A DNA stretch of 64,000 bases from Gymnorhina tibicen (taxonomy: Eukaryota > Chordata > Aves > Passeriformes > Artamidae), in the NCBI GenBank assembly GCA_013399875.1, contig VXAZ01002268.1, forward strand, positions 108,895 through 172,894, written 5' to 3'. Positions 39,151 through 53,139 of this stretch are shown here, piece after piece. The notes beneath the pieces were generated by a model. It saw only the letters and a program-made list of their open reading frames with translations, ran no database searches and had not been told where the DNA came from. Within the stretch, counting starts at the first letter, position 1. Every line of letters begins with the position of its first letter. The translations under genes were made by a program, and so were the position numbers.

Positions 39151-42100
39151 GTTTGAACAGATTTAACTATATTGACTTAAAAACGTTTTAATTAAAACAG
39201 TGTAACGTCTCACATGGACAAGATTTAAATCCCCAAGGCAGAGAAGCAAAGCAGCAAACTGAAATCTGTCCTGGCGTCCACCTGGGTACCCCTCTGCTGA
39301 CAACAGGGACATAGGCTATGTAACCAGCATTTGGGAGGAAGCATAGTAGAATCAAGACTAATTTCAGATGCCAGAAGATTTTGCAGGACCAGCAGAAAAA
39401 GGAGAAAATAAAAAAAAATAAAAACAAAATCCCAAATGCATAGTTAAGAATTGACGAAACCTGGTCTGGGTATAAAATGAAATATAACAGAAGTACCATT
39501 CTAGCATGGCATTTTAAAAAGTCTGCTCTCAGAATGAAAACTTGCATATCTGTTTAAGACATTAAAAAAAAATAATACTGGTGCAGTATTTACACAGGGT
39601 TTCCCTCTTTCAAATCAATTCAGTCAGTCTTGGAATTTCCTGGTATGTATGTGTGGTAGCCTCATCAGATCTATTTTAAAGTGAGCCTCACAAGAGGGAT
39701 GACCAGTGGCAAAAGGCATAAAGATCAATTTTCTCCTGCCCATCAAAACAGTAACCACTGCACTCTTTTAAGCAAACTTTCATACTGGCTCATCCTTGGC
39801 AGTCTGGAGAGGCATGGATCTGCAGAGAGGTGCAGGGCAAGCCCTCCACACCTCCTGGCTGGGGAACAAGTGCAGTCCAGAGGTGACAGTGTCCTACTCT
39901 GTCTGTGCCAACACGTACACACCTGTTCCCCCTCCTTGGCATGCAAGTGGAATCAGTGATGATCAGAGCAGCTACAGCCACTCAAGGCATCTGCACAAAT
40001 CCACATTCATTTTTGACTTTATGATTCTTAACTCTGTTAGCTCAAGATTTTAAAAGAATTTACAACTACTAGAATACAGAGAGCAGCAACAGTAGAGGCT
40101 TTCATTCCCATTAATCCTGATGCAGACACTAATCTAAACTCACTGCAGCTGGCACAGTTGTACGTGACACTTCCACCAGACTACTTTCTGCCTTTTCTTT
40201 CTCATTTTGCAGACATTCTTCTCTCCTTCCTGAAGTTTACTAGCACTCTGAGTGCAATTTCATTATTCTGGCTAAAAATCTGTTTAAATATGTTTTTCCC
40301 TTCCTGACCCAAATCCTACCAGACGAATCAGCTAAGTTGTTCTGTGTGGGATATATGTCTGAATCCCTCCCTTGACACCTGAGATCATCATCATTACTAA
40401 TTGCTTAGTCTCTTCTGGTCAAATTTTTAGTATCCAGAATTACCTTTCTCACCAAGACATACAGCAAATGCACAACTAAATTAGAGACTGCATAAGCTTA
40501 AAACTGACTCATTTAGAGACATTCAATAATATGTTCCCAACTGAACTAGATCTTGTACTGCCTTTCAACTTTTACGAGAATGAAAGAAACAACTGTAGTT
40601 AAAATTTCTTAGAGAAAACTCTGAATTGCTGAATTTCAGTGCTTTAAAAAAGATGTCTCTGAAAATACAGCAGTGTATCTTGATTAGATGATTTACTAGG
40701 ATTCAGAAAAATATATCTGCAATTTCAAAACATTATTTTAAAGAGGGGCTGGGTATTTTAAGTGGTATTTCATTAAGCAACTCGATCTTTAGCTAATTGT
40801 CCCAGTGTTCTTTGCTAACTCTGGTAAATGGTTTTCAAATTATCAGGCAACTAAGTGCAAGGTTAAGTCTAATCTCAAATACTATTGATATTACTAAGTT
40901 TGAAAGAAAGGACTTTATTTGCTATGATGAAGCCAGGTGTTTTTCACACTTAAATGTGTTATGAACTGTGTGCCAACATAAAGCCGTATTCTCCCTTTAA
41001 AGACATAGTAATAAAATTTAGAGCAAAGTTAAGGACGGATTAATCTCATCTAATTTTAGCCATGTAAAGTGAGAAGTCTGATCTTTGCTGTTTGTCTAAC
41101 TAAGCTCTGAAGTCAGCTCAGTGGAGACGTACTTCTGGAGATGCTTGAAAAACATGAATTATCCTTGTGGACACAAGTCTTGTTTCTCACCAGCTGAGGA
41201 GGTACAGATGACTTACTCATAGCTAGCACAAGGTGAGCTGAACCCCACACTATCTGACTAAATATGGAAGGTAAACATAAGCAAATTGAACAATTACTTA
41301 CACATTTTCTATGAAAATTGCTATTATTTGCATATAGTCATAACATATGGGAATGGTTGTAACAGAGTCATGCCATACTTTTAAAGCGTAATTTTTACGA
41401 CTCTAATTAATTTTGTTTACTTTAAACAAAATCCACGTAAGTAAAACATGACACTTGCTCATGATGCATATGAATGAATATGCAATAAAAATCTTGCAGG
41501 TTTAAATACCTAAGATAGAGTTTTCATAAAAGCAGCAAAGGAGAATCATAACTTAAGATTCTTTCATAGAATTGTTTTTACTCTGTATCCTACATTATTG
41601 TCATTTAGAGAGCTTTAATCACTTAAACTCAAAGTCTGCTAGCATATGTTTACTCTTTTTCAGAAAATAAATTTTTGCTTTATTACAAATACTGCTGTAT
41701 TTCACACCATCATTCATCTTAGTGCAGACTTTGTATGAATTACTGCAAGACAAGCATGGAGAGCAAGTTTTGCATGACTAGTGTTTTGCTAGCATGCCAC
41801 CAAAACATAACTGTTTTAATTGCTACATGTTGCTATTGTCTAGAAAGTTGCTGCAGATATAACCCTCTGATGAATACACAACTCATTTACACGGCTTTAG
41901 AAAAAGAAACACGCACTACACAATGCTTGGCACTTAGGTGTTCTGTACTGGGCACAAACTAACACCATCAGACTGGAATATGACACTTTTCATTAGCCTC
42001 ACATGCAGGAATACCTTCAAGCACATCTTAAATCCTATGAATGCTTTTCCCCAAATGGCTTTACTTTCAAATTATTTCCATTACTGAAAACCTTAAAAAG

Positions 42101-44142
42101 GCTAATAAAAATATCTGATAGAGATCTTTGATGAAAGTGCTACAAAGTTCTGCCAGCAAACTTGACTTTGCAACCATCACTAACATCCCAGGTTGCTTAT
42201 AGTACTAAAGTAGGCATGAACATGAATAATCTCTAAATCAGCCCTGCTGCAAACTGATGACTGAGTGAAGTGTTTATACTGGAGAAGATCCATCCTAGGC
42301 ATGAGTAAGAATTTGTTGTACCTGACCATCATGTCTTTCTGAAGAACCTACTGTCTGTGATGGATCAAATATAACATAACAATGACAATACAAATTTAAG
42401 CCTTCAGGAATTTTTTAACCCAAAGATGGACCAGATGCTGCTGGGAAGTGCTCATGTTCCTGGCAGAGTGCAGTGTCAGGGCAGCCTGGATTTCTTCTCC
42501 TTCGCCCAGGTCCATATAGAGGAAAACCCTTTCACTTCAGATGTTACTAACAGAAAATATCAAGAGGACAAGTACAGTCTGAGTCTGAACTAAGAAGCAA
42601 ATAAATAAGGTAGAGAAAAACATTTTGTGAGAGCATTGGTTATTTGCCAGGTATGAAAATGGGGGAGTAGAGAAATGACCCACTGGATCCCTCTCAGTGA
42701 AAGGACAGAATAAATGAAAGAACTTCATGAGTGGCTTAAGAAACATAGTTTTGGAGTATAACTGAGTCACTGTAGCATGAATTGCTTTACTTTAATGAAT
42801 GTAAACAGATTTGGTTTTTGATGCGGAGTACAGCAAGTACACTGCTATAGACATGCAATAAGTCGGATTAGATACAGTTTATGAATTTATTCAAATGCTC
42901 TATAGCTATGCTTTACAATTTTATAAGCTATGCCTTTACAAATAATCAATCTGTCTACCCTGCAGCTTTGAAAAAATAAACAAAACAAAAAATTGCATTA
43001 CCAACACTAATAATCAGCAAGTGACTAAGACACATTTTTCTATCTCCTTAGTAGTGATATATTAGTTTAATCTCTACAGTACTGGCAGTGCAATCCTTTC
43101 CATATGGACACCCATATGCTACATTACTAGTAACATATCTTCTAGGAAATAGCCATATGTTTCACTTTTAAACCTGCATAATTTGAACACTTCCTTGTAT
43201 TTTTACTGTTGTTCTTACTGTGCATTTGAAATACCTGTGGGCATTAAGTAGCACGACAATAATGTTATACCGAACTACACTGCTACAATTGGAAGTGCTT
43301 CCATACTCTTTGCTGTTTTCAGTAATGCTTTTTAAACAATGAGAAATATTTCTTGACTTCAGTGTTGACTATGCACACTATTCTCCTCTATTTCTAGGAA
43401 CACCAGTGAGTATTTATAAACGTAATACAAAGCAGATAAAAGAACATTCAGTCTTGAATTTGGTTCACTGAAGGCAGTTCAGTAGTTTGCATCTTGGTGC
43501 AGCCACAGCATTGTTCCAGAGTACTGGGGGAGTCTGAACATCCATCCTGCCTGTTGAGCCAGGCTCAAGCCACAAAAAACTGAAAAACTGTACTGGCCAG
43601 GACCAGGCTGGATGAGGATTGTCCTCTCCACCCACTCTCCCTACCCTTCACACCTGTCTGTTTACAGCACTCAGGAGTGTTGGCCACAAGAGCAGGCTCA
43701 CATTTTGGTCAGGGAGTCCATGCAACCCTCACACACAGACTGGAAAAGAGAACACAATGAATACAATAGAATTGTACTCAGTTGAATGCTATTGAATAAA
43801 ATTTGCATGTTATCTTACTCTCTCCTACCTCTGTATAGCTCTGTCTCTTTCTAGAGACTGAGACACACTGTGGGTACAGAAAAAGATACTGTGCAGGCTA
43901 CTAATGGCAGAGAGCATTAACTTATAAAATTCCTGAGGAAACAGATGTCATGGAGATGAGCTGTTTCTGAGCCCCTAAGACTCAACCCCTCATCTTGAAA
44001 TCCAGTTGCAGTGGAACTTCCATGTGACTGAGGAAAAAGTGTGTCCTTGTGGAAAAGTAAAATAAGCTTATGGTCTTTTTCATGCCACATTTTTTTCCCC
44101 ATGTCTCAAATTGTAACAGGTAACCAAACCCAAAACAAACGC

Positions 44143-44236
44143 GTAATAAAAATGGCAGAGTTCTGTTAAAACCTCTTATCCTCCAGTCTCTAGTAACTTT
44201 TGCTAGTCTAGGCATGGTAAGTATCACAGATTCTCA
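44143..44236 (+). repeat. dispersed repeat, copy 1 (unnamed)
   Basis: This segment aligns without gaps to 49179-49272 in the same orientation. By my count, 53 of 62 bases match in the core (44175-44236 versus 49211-49272), with weaker identity extending about 30 bp to the left. The core starts CTTATCCTCCAGTCTCTAGT and ends TATCACAGATTCTCA. I do not recognise the family. Confidence 0.75.
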
Positions 44237-47200
44237 TAAAGAAAAAACTAATTAGGCTGGTATTGACTTTGTAAGATCTTTCTAAACACTTTGATACATT
44301 GGTTTTGAATTAAAAACAAAAATTAAAATTGTCCAGTGAAAGAGTCTAATCAGCAGCTCTTTACTACCACTTGTAAAAACATTTTCACAGCATGACTTTT
44401 TTTATTGATAAACAATTGTATTTTTTGGTGCTGTTTCAGTATTATGTCACTATTTCTCGCTGGATTTGTTCCCACAGAGAACAAAGAAAATCTGTTTATC
44501 TGAAGGTTATTTAGTATGCAATTCATAAAATGCTTAATCTCAGTAATCTCAGTTTTTGCAGCTGCAGGCTCACTTAAAAATACACAATCCTTATAAACTA
44601 ATTATTATGCATTACTAAAAAAATCTCTAGCAAAATGGAGATTAAAAAAAAGTAATCTAGTTATTTTTCAGTTGATTTATACTGTTGTTTATCCAACACA
44701 TCAGGCTAAAATACCAATCCTCGTAAACAGAGAGCTATCTAGCTATCAGGTATTGTATGCTCTTTCCTTTCTAGTAGTCACACAAGGTGAAAATGATAAT
44801 AAAAGTGCAGGGTATTAAGGGACAATGTAACTTTGCTTTGTAACTGATGTCTTCCTCTATACTTTTAGCCACTCTCCTCAAAGAGAAATACAAGTTTCCA
44901 ATTAAGGTTGTGATTGTAAACACAATTAACACACATGCAGAGGTTCTACATCTAAATGACTACATAAACTTCAGTTACTTTATTTCATTGCATATATACG
45001 CATCTTTCTGCACAATGGACGTAGCATACTTCAGTGGGACTACTTATAGCAAGAAATCTGCAAAATTAAACTCTAAATATAGAAATGAAATTTATATAAC
45101 CCAACACTATATCAAATGTGATTTTATTTCTCTTTTTCTGCCCTTGGTTTATGCCAGCAGCAGATGATGAATCTAATTTGAGTTATAGTTCCCACATTCA
45201 TGTGTGTTTATATACACTAATTCATCACAACACAGAAAAGCCCTAAAGTATATTAACACAATATGTTATGATTTCAGACATCTGCTTTATTTGTTTTGAG
45301 AACCAGAAAAGATAAATGATAAAATATTACTACCAATCTCATTTACAATAACTCATTATTTACTAAAATAAGATAGAAAAAAATATTTCTATCTATAAAA
45401 TATAGCCATACAGAAAATTGTGCACAACAGTGTATTAACCTCTGATTTTGAGTTTACTTATAGCCTGAGATCAATTTGCACCGCATGTCTCCTGATACGT
45501 AATTGAAATATTTATTTCAGAAATAAAAATAATTAGCGCAGAAAAAACAACAAACTTGGAATTTACTAGGAGAGAAATTACGGAGTATCACAGTTAGTAA
45601 CAGCCTTTTCTGCCATCTGTTTTATATTCTCACAGTCCAACATACAAAACAAATTGAACATATTAACCTTCACTGTTCCTGAATATTTGAATCCTGAATT
45701 AAAAAAAATATTTAAAGTTTCAGTGCTTTTAATTCTGATTATTGTTCTTTCTCCTTAATAGCTGTGTAACACAATGTAAATGCCAAAATGAGATCTTTGA
45801 AAACTAGAAGTAAATTGACTTGCAGAGCTGACTACAGAATTAATTTACTAGAACAAAAGAACAGATTACAGCTTATAAAGACTGCCATGACACACTAATT
45901 TCCATATTTAATCATGTCACTGCAGGAAATTTTCTGAAGTAAATTCTAAGCTTCGTAATTTTGTATAGTGCACCTACACATACTGTCAGCACGGTCACTT
46001 GGGGCAGCAGGACTAACACCAGACTTGCCAACAACCGGCACTGGGTCTTTGACCCGGTACCCCAAGAGAACACAGGGTAAACAAAGCACATTCAGTTCCT
46101 GTCTGTGTCAGTGTGCCCACATTTCCCTTCTCCTGACCTCCACACACACCAACAAAATCTGAAAAGCCCCATGCCCCATTTCAATGTGATCTGTTGTTTG
46201 ATTGCAGTCAAGTGCAACAGAGGAGGAGTCTCAAAGCTGCCAATTTCTCAAGAGGTTTTAGAGAACTTCCTTCTGAGGACACATCAATGCTCACATGGAG
46301 GAAACGAGTGCAGTGTGACATCAGGGGCTCAACCTGAGCTCAGCCCACAAATGCAAATCCAGAGGAAACCATGCTTCATTAGTAGTGCTCCTCAGAAAAA
46401 TCCATGTAGTGTAACATAGAAATATTAAATGGAACAGAAAAACATAACTAATCTGAAAGTTTCTTTTCAATATCTTTGAAGTGATGCACAAAAGTGTGGT
46501 ATTCTTTCATGTCCCATAAAATATCAGCTTGCAGAGGATGTATATCCAGTTTTAAATAACTTGGTCTTTTTAGCCCAGAGTAAACAATGGCTCTGTAGCA
46601 AAGTACACAGAAACAGATATTTTCTATCTTAAAATAATTTGAATATTCAAGCTAAGTGATTTTTATTCTTCTGATGTTCACATAACAGCAAAATGCAGAA
46701 GAATGGGTTAATGCTTCCTTGTCTTTCCACCTAAATGGCTTCCTGAGCTAGAAGAAAAAGCAGGTATACATAACGTAACACAGTGGGTATCAACTCTATT
46801 TAATGCTGTTCTATGGTCCCATCAACTGTGACACAACCTCCTACCACTCACAATAGGGCTGCTCCTATACCTCATCAAAAGATCCATTTTGCATCTTTTT
46901 GCATCTTTTCACGTGGGGTGGTAGGTAACTCCATTTGGCCTGAAGTAATTGATCAAGTTTGGTAAAAAAATGAGAAAGCATCATTTTGGGAGATCAGTGT
47001 GAACACAAATCTCAATCATCTTCCAGAATATACCGTATTTGTATAAAGAAAGACGCATAAATATCTTAAGTTCATCTGATATTCTTATATGGCTGAGGCT
47101 ATTTATTAGTATAAAACTGCACAGGGCTCTAAGACAGTTAAAAGATGATTGCCGTAAAAGTTGCCTTTTTCCCTCAGTTCTGAGATACTGTGAAATATTT

Positions 47201-48852
47201 CCTCAGTAGAAATTAGCACCATCAAACACTGCCAAATATAAAACTATTATTTTGGGAACTTTATGTATATACTTTACTTATATGTATTTACATCCACAGA
47301 GACACACATGCACATACATGTTTACATATATGTATGTCCTTCCCCTTCATTTTCATCATACTAGAAATAAAATTCACCCAAGATGCTTAGCGTTTCCTAG
47401 ATGTACAAACCTGTTTGCCAGCTTTGCAGTTAGGTCACTCTCAAGAATTTTCTTGGTGCTGTCCTCAGATACTACATTGGGCCTTTCTCATTTAACAAAT
47501 GTTTTCCCCTAAATTTGAGATATTTAACATAGAAGGATTATGCCAAGGATCTTATGAATGTACAGACAGTTTTATAATTTAAAAATAATGTTGTATTGTA
47601 CACATGTAAATACATACAACACGTGGAAAATTATTAGAATTTTAGTAATGAGTAACTGTAAGCCATATTTCATGCAGTAGTGATTAATGAGTCATAACCG
47701 GTGACAATCATCACATGTACGTAAAGGCATGCTAGTTGATTAACATGCTGTAATTCCAGATGTCATAAATTTATATAGACAATATTTGAATCATAAAGAT
47801 GAGTTTCAAAACTGCTGCCTTTTCTATTTATAGCAAACATACATATTTGAAGAACTGACTGGCTCTGAGGTCATATTTAAGAGCTGAGGAAGCCATCAGG
47901 ACCTCTGCCTTGTCGCAAGCAGCACACACAGATGGTACTGTCACACCAGACAATCCCTGCTTCAAGTCAGAGGTCACTAGCATAAAATAAACTTTACTGC
48001 TGGCTCAGGGCAATGTGTTTGAGAATTCTCACTCACATTTCTCAGTCCTGTTTTCCAGCTCCAGCAACGCACTTTTGCTAAGGCTGCCACCTCTACTTTC
48101 AATCATGCTGATCACCCACAGTGATGACACTATGTTTATATGGAAGTACACAAATAAGGATTCTTTTGCAAGGCACCCCCAGTATTTATAATTGTTTATG
48201 TAATTCTAAAATGAAAAAATCAATACGAAAATCAAGATTAAAATTGGCTGGATTATGCAAGTGTGCATTTTTCTTATTCTGTGTATTGACAGGATATTCC
48301 AGAAAATTACCCAGACTCTGGTCACAAATTTTTGTCAATTTATTTTTCTATCCCAAAAATAATGTATGTCAATTCATGTTTGATTTCAAGATTCACTGAT
48401 CAATTTTATCTCGTTTTGCTTTCAATCTCACACACTATCTTCTCTAGCAATGAGACTGAGGGTATCATCTTTGTATCTTTCCACCTTCTCAGGCATTATA
48501 TTTCTTTCATGTTCTTTGAGAATCAAAAAAAGCCATTATCTTCCTTATACTGATTTTTTTTTCTCAACAATTCTGTAAGAAAGATTTAACATAAGAAGGA
48601 TTTCTTGCATCCAGTATATGTTTCCATATATTCAGGCACACTTAGATTTAAAAGAGTATCTGAAACATCAGTAATTAAGGTTTTATTACAGGGAAGAGTT
48701 CTGAAGTTATTTATTTCTCTTCAGTATTTCCACTGTCTGGTGAAACCAAACAGATTTTTTTACCAGAAACAGATAAAATTTTAAGAGAGATTGGAACTGG
48801 ATGATTTAAATATTTTAAAGCATAAGGATTAGCATATATTTTTTTCTATTGT

Positions 48853-48912
48853 TAAAAAAAAAGAAAAAAGAAAAAAACAAAAAAGAAAGAAAAAAAGAAA
48901 GAAAAAAAAAAG
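48853..48912. repeat. A-rich low-complexity tract
   Basis: A-runs punctuated by single G residues (AAAAAG/AAAG-type), about 60 bp, without a unique period. Confidence 0.9.
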
Positions 48913-49178
48913 CAAAGGCTGTCTGAACTGAACATGCTGAAAAATCTCAACCAAGGGCATGAGTGGCACAAATCTGTAAAGGAGAAGACAATTTAAATAA
49001 CACACAGGAAACTTTCAGAACTCAGGTAGAAAGGCCTCATAATTTATAAAACAATAAACCAACCAGTATAACATATTTTGTATCATACACAAAATCCCTC
49101 AGGAACAGCTACTTGGGAAAAACCATTCTCAAATAACTTTAAATATGCACCAGCCTAAAGAAACTGAATGCAACCCAT

Positions 49179-49272
49179 GCAATAATAATGTTAAACTTCT
49201 CTTAAAATGTCTTATCCTCCAGACTCTAGTAACTTCTGTAAGTTTAAATATGATAAGTATCACAGATTCTCA
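49179..49272 (+). repeat. dispersed repeat, copy 2 (unnamed)
   Basis: Partner of the copy at 44143-44236. Most differences are transitions, and in six of the seven this copy carries T or A where copy 1 has C or G, as expected from decay of methylated or neutrally drifting repeat DNA. It may continue to the right into the relic at 49411-49470. Confidence 0.75.
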
Positions 49273-49410
49273 AAAATTACCATCACTGTCATGCAACTGG
49301 TATGCTGAGACTGCTGTCTTTCATGCTGACTGCGACTGCCTCATTGATTCTTTGTATTTTCCAGTTTCATTTTATTTACCTCTGGCCTCCAGTTCTATAC
49401 ATGGAGCACA

Positions 49411-49470
49411 TGCTCTGAAGGGTAAGGACCACAGGGACTCTTTTGTTCTGTTTTTAAACAATACCTAGTG
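49411..49470 (+). repeat. relic of an ancient amniote interspersed repeat (tentative)
   Basis: The order of short motifs GGTAAGGACCACAGGGACTC, TTTTGTTCTGTTTTT and ACAATACCTAG resembles a repeat 3' region common in turtles and crocodilians (GGGAC..., TTTTGTTCTGTG, ACAGCGCCTAGCA). Identity is by memory and imperfect. Confidence 0.4.
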
Positions 49471-51069
49471 TAAGTGGATTCCCCAGTTTGCTGCTAGAGA
49501 TTTTACAGTCACTCATGGTGCTGCGATAAACAGTGCAGTAACACAGCAGATTAAAGACTGCTCTTGTGCAGCTCAGTGTGAATGGGGCGGCAGCGTCATT
49601 GTAACAGCATTACCACAGGTAGTGAAGGGATATCTTACACAGAGAGTAACAAATTCAATAAACTGTTTCAATAAACAAAAATAAATGCTTTCAGACATTG
49701 CAAGTTTGTGTATTTTGTTATCATACTCTGCCAAACACATTCCTATGCAGCCCCGGAATCCAGCTCTCTATAGAGTACGGGAAACAGAAACCTTGTCAGC
49801 AGTACAGGTTTTAGAAGGAAAAAGGCACAAAATGCATTGTCAGATATGGTGAGAGACTGGACAGGGCTTGGTCTGACCCAGCCCTCAGGAATCCTACTCT
49901 GCAGCTGGGATGTGCATGATCAATTGGCCTTAGATCACTGTGTGCACTATAGAACCATGAGCTCTTCTATGAGCACAACCTGCTACCATGAAGGTTTCAT
50001 AAAACTTCCCAAGTTATTCTAAAATCTCATTAATTAAATGGAAAAAGAAGAAAGAAAATAAAATCAAAGAACTAGCTACAGTATCTTATGAATTAATGAA
50101 GCCTGGTTTCCAAAGGATTTATGTTGTTGCTGATTTTTTAACTGCATTATGCTAAGACTTTAGAGAAAAACCTCTAATATTTTATATATGAAAAGAATGA
50201 ACATAGGAAGGAAAAGCCATCAATGAGTAAGAACTCAACCAGAAGAGAAATGCTTACTGAGGATGAGGTACTCTGACATGTAATACAGCATTCACTCTAA
50301 CAATTAGAGCATTCATAGTAGCTATTTTTACCTGGATCTTGGAACATCTAATAAAAATTGATGTATGGCATTTTAGACACTTTTCTAATTGGGGCAACTA
50401 CTGGTATTTCTACCTTTCACCCAGAAGATTGTTTTAATGAAATTTATTGGAACTTCAAACATCTGAGACTTATCTGAAATTCATTGAAAACTAAAAGATG
50501 TTTGTAGGAGGGCCAAAAAAGATGAAAATGTGCAAACACAGAGTGACATGGAACACTGTAAATCCAAACACATAAAAGTTAGGCAGAACTAGTACTTAGG
50601 TTAGCTGCTTAATTTCATCCTTCACGCCTCCATGTGATGATGACAGAATGGTAATTAAGCATGAGATCCCAACAAACCCCTGTCACACTGAATGTGCAGA
50701 ATAGATTGCTTGCCACTGAATGAGAATCAATTTAACATTTCTTACTAACCTCAAAATGTACTCTTATTTTTGCACACAATATGCTTTTATGTTTACAACC
50801 TAGGGACATGGTGACACAGCTACTGTGTCTTTGATCTTTATAAAAACTATGATCTGATGGTATGTCCATAACTATACTGTGAGCTAGACTGAATTGTATT
50901 ATCATCACAATTTTACACATAGGAACTGAGATGCAGATTAAAGCCAGAAATGGCCAGAGGGTTGAAACTATCAAATAATGCCGAAGTGCCTGGCAACAGA
51001 AGTTTTCACCATACCTCATGAAAGCATCCTGACTTCACCTATGCACCCTAAATACAGTAGGTCAATACA

Positions 51070-51160
51070 CTGGGACACAGAGAGGCCTGTACAAATCTAG
51101 GTTCTTTGCCCAGCACCACAGAGGAAGCCTCTGGCAGAGGCATGCAGCAATTCAGCTCTC
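51070..51160 (+). repeat. possible MIR/CORE-SINE-like relic
   Basis: GGGACACAGAGAGG, then TTTGCCCAGCACCACAGAGG, then CTCTGGCAGAGGCATGCAGC follow the order of MIR motifs (CACAGAGAGGTTAAG, TTGCCCAAGGTCACACAGC, GTGGCAGAGC). A second MIR-like phrase, TTTTACACATAGGAACTGAG, occurs about 150 bp to the left. Low complexity of these motifs makes chance possible. Confidence 0.35.
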
Positions 51161-53139
51161 TGGCAGAGCATTTGGCTGTCTTAGCATGACACTATGCTTT
51201 CTTCTACAGTCTCCAATTCATCCACTACATATTTTCCAACTTCCGCAATAAAAGAAGCAGATGTACTACAGACAACAGCCTCATTGCAGCCCTAATGTGT
51301 TCCCAGTACAAAATTTGTCCTGTTCAAAGGAGAGAATGGAAAGCATTATGCAACAGATATTTAAAACCTATCGTGCAATGTACACAAAATAACCAGGCAA
51401 CTAATCATTCAGAACTTTCCTCACCAGTGCATTGATCTAAATAAGCACTTGGAATCTTAATGTTAAATACTTTTTTTTCCCCTATGTTTCTTTTCTTTTC
51501 TGATTTGTAGAACTCTAACATTAAAAAATCCACAACTACCATCAATGGCTGTCATACAAACATGCAACATCCTGTTTCTCCTCTTTGAGACTAAGCTGAT
51601 ACAAAATCTCTGGATTTTGGAGGAATATGCTCTAGTGAGCATAAATTCATTCATCCCCACCTCCCTGCTGTTTTCTTGATGTTTCTACCTCATGTTTTTC
51701 CCCTATTGCATTGACCAACTCCTGATTCTTATCTCCCAACATTTTCTGCTCTTTTTTACTTCAAACTTTTCAAACTGTTGCCTTCTTCTTTGTAGCTCTA
51801 AAACCTTTGATTTTATCCTCTTCCTCTGTTTGCAGCAACAACTTTCTACTTTTCTCCCACAATTTGTCTGCGTGCCTTCTCCCTTGTCCTCTGCTTTGAA
51901 TGTCTCTGATCATTGCTCCTCATTCCTAACAACTGCCTTTGTTTTGGCTTGCCAGGATCCAGACTGCTGGACGGAGGAGTGCATGGTGCACAGGAAGTAT
52001 TGTCTTAGCTGGCTTCCTCCACTGGATAAACGATTGGTTACTTTATAGTTGCCAATAGCAGCTGAGAGTCCCTAAAGGTCTGTGCCCTTTTTCCAGACAA
52101 TTTAGATGAAGAACTGTGAAGGGATACATAATACCCACTACAAACCAAGCACTGCCAACTTCTGACAAGTATTCTCTGAATATATGCAAACATATTTTTT
52201 TACAATTTAGGCACACGTGGATGAATTTGTACAAGGAGAGCAATTACACTAGTATGACCCTGACTTCAAACTTCATGTAATTTCAAAGTCATGACAGCTA
52301 CTCAATGAAATTATTTTATTAATGGTTCATGTGGACAAAACAACCTAATTTAATTCTTGAAAACTGCTGAACTGCTTGAATAAATATCTTTCAGAAGGTT
52401 AAACTGAAACATATAACTCCCATGGAGAAATTATTCCCAAAACTGTGGACAAATTGCAAAGGAATTCAAAACAGGTATCTAATGGAGAGTGCGAAACAGT
52501 CACAGCTATGGAACACACTATCCCCTACAACTAGAAAACTATCTGAATTATGTTATTGATAGTATTACTTATTGAATAGAAAAAAGGTAGAAATTTACCA
52601 CATTTTTCTTACCCATCTCTAAGAAAACACTTACTGTCATGTAATTTATGATTTAAAAAGTTACATTTTCGTATGATGCAATTGAGGAATGTAATAGTGA
52701 AAGGCATTGTCTTGAAGCAAGCCACCAACACTGCTTCACCTCCTCTAAAGCTCATTTGAAAGGATTACAAAGTGTTGAATCTTCTAAAAGGAGTAACTGC
52801 AGCTGAAAGCCATTAGTGTGCAACGCGACAGCAGCTGGCATAGGAGATGAATGAGACCATCCTATTGATAAGGTCGCAATCGATCTGAGGCAGACTTTTT
52901 TAAATTAGTAAAATGTTGCAGCACTTTAGAAAGTGTCACCAACAGCCCTTCTCCATGAAAAATGCTCCAACTTGTCAGAAAATTGTAATTTATTATTTTA
53001 AACAAAAAAGTTGCCTCATAGTGATAGAGTATCATCTGTGGCTTTCGCTGAAAGTGAGCTTAATTTTCTGAAGATAATATTCAGATCTGTACTCTTAAGT
53101 TTCCTGTATAACTACCCCTACAGAGATGCTCTTCAAGAG

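Larger units (their letters stand above)
39151..53139 (-). other. FBXL17 upstream intron between the DNA relic and the second LTR
   Basis: AT-rich intron. Slightly GC-richer patches at about 39680-39960, 43480-43740, 45990-46400 and 47880-48120 contain only frames without recognisable domains. Degenerate TA/CA simple sequence lies around 47255-47340. Repeat copies at 44.1, 49.2, 49.4 and 51.1 kb are listed separately. No exon or RNA gene was recognised. Confidence 0.6.

Noticed and set aside
46105..46419. 104-codon plus-strand frame with an acceptor-like TTTGATTGCAG inside
   Set aside because: No donor partner or homology. The translation looks random, and the strand is opposite to FBXL17.
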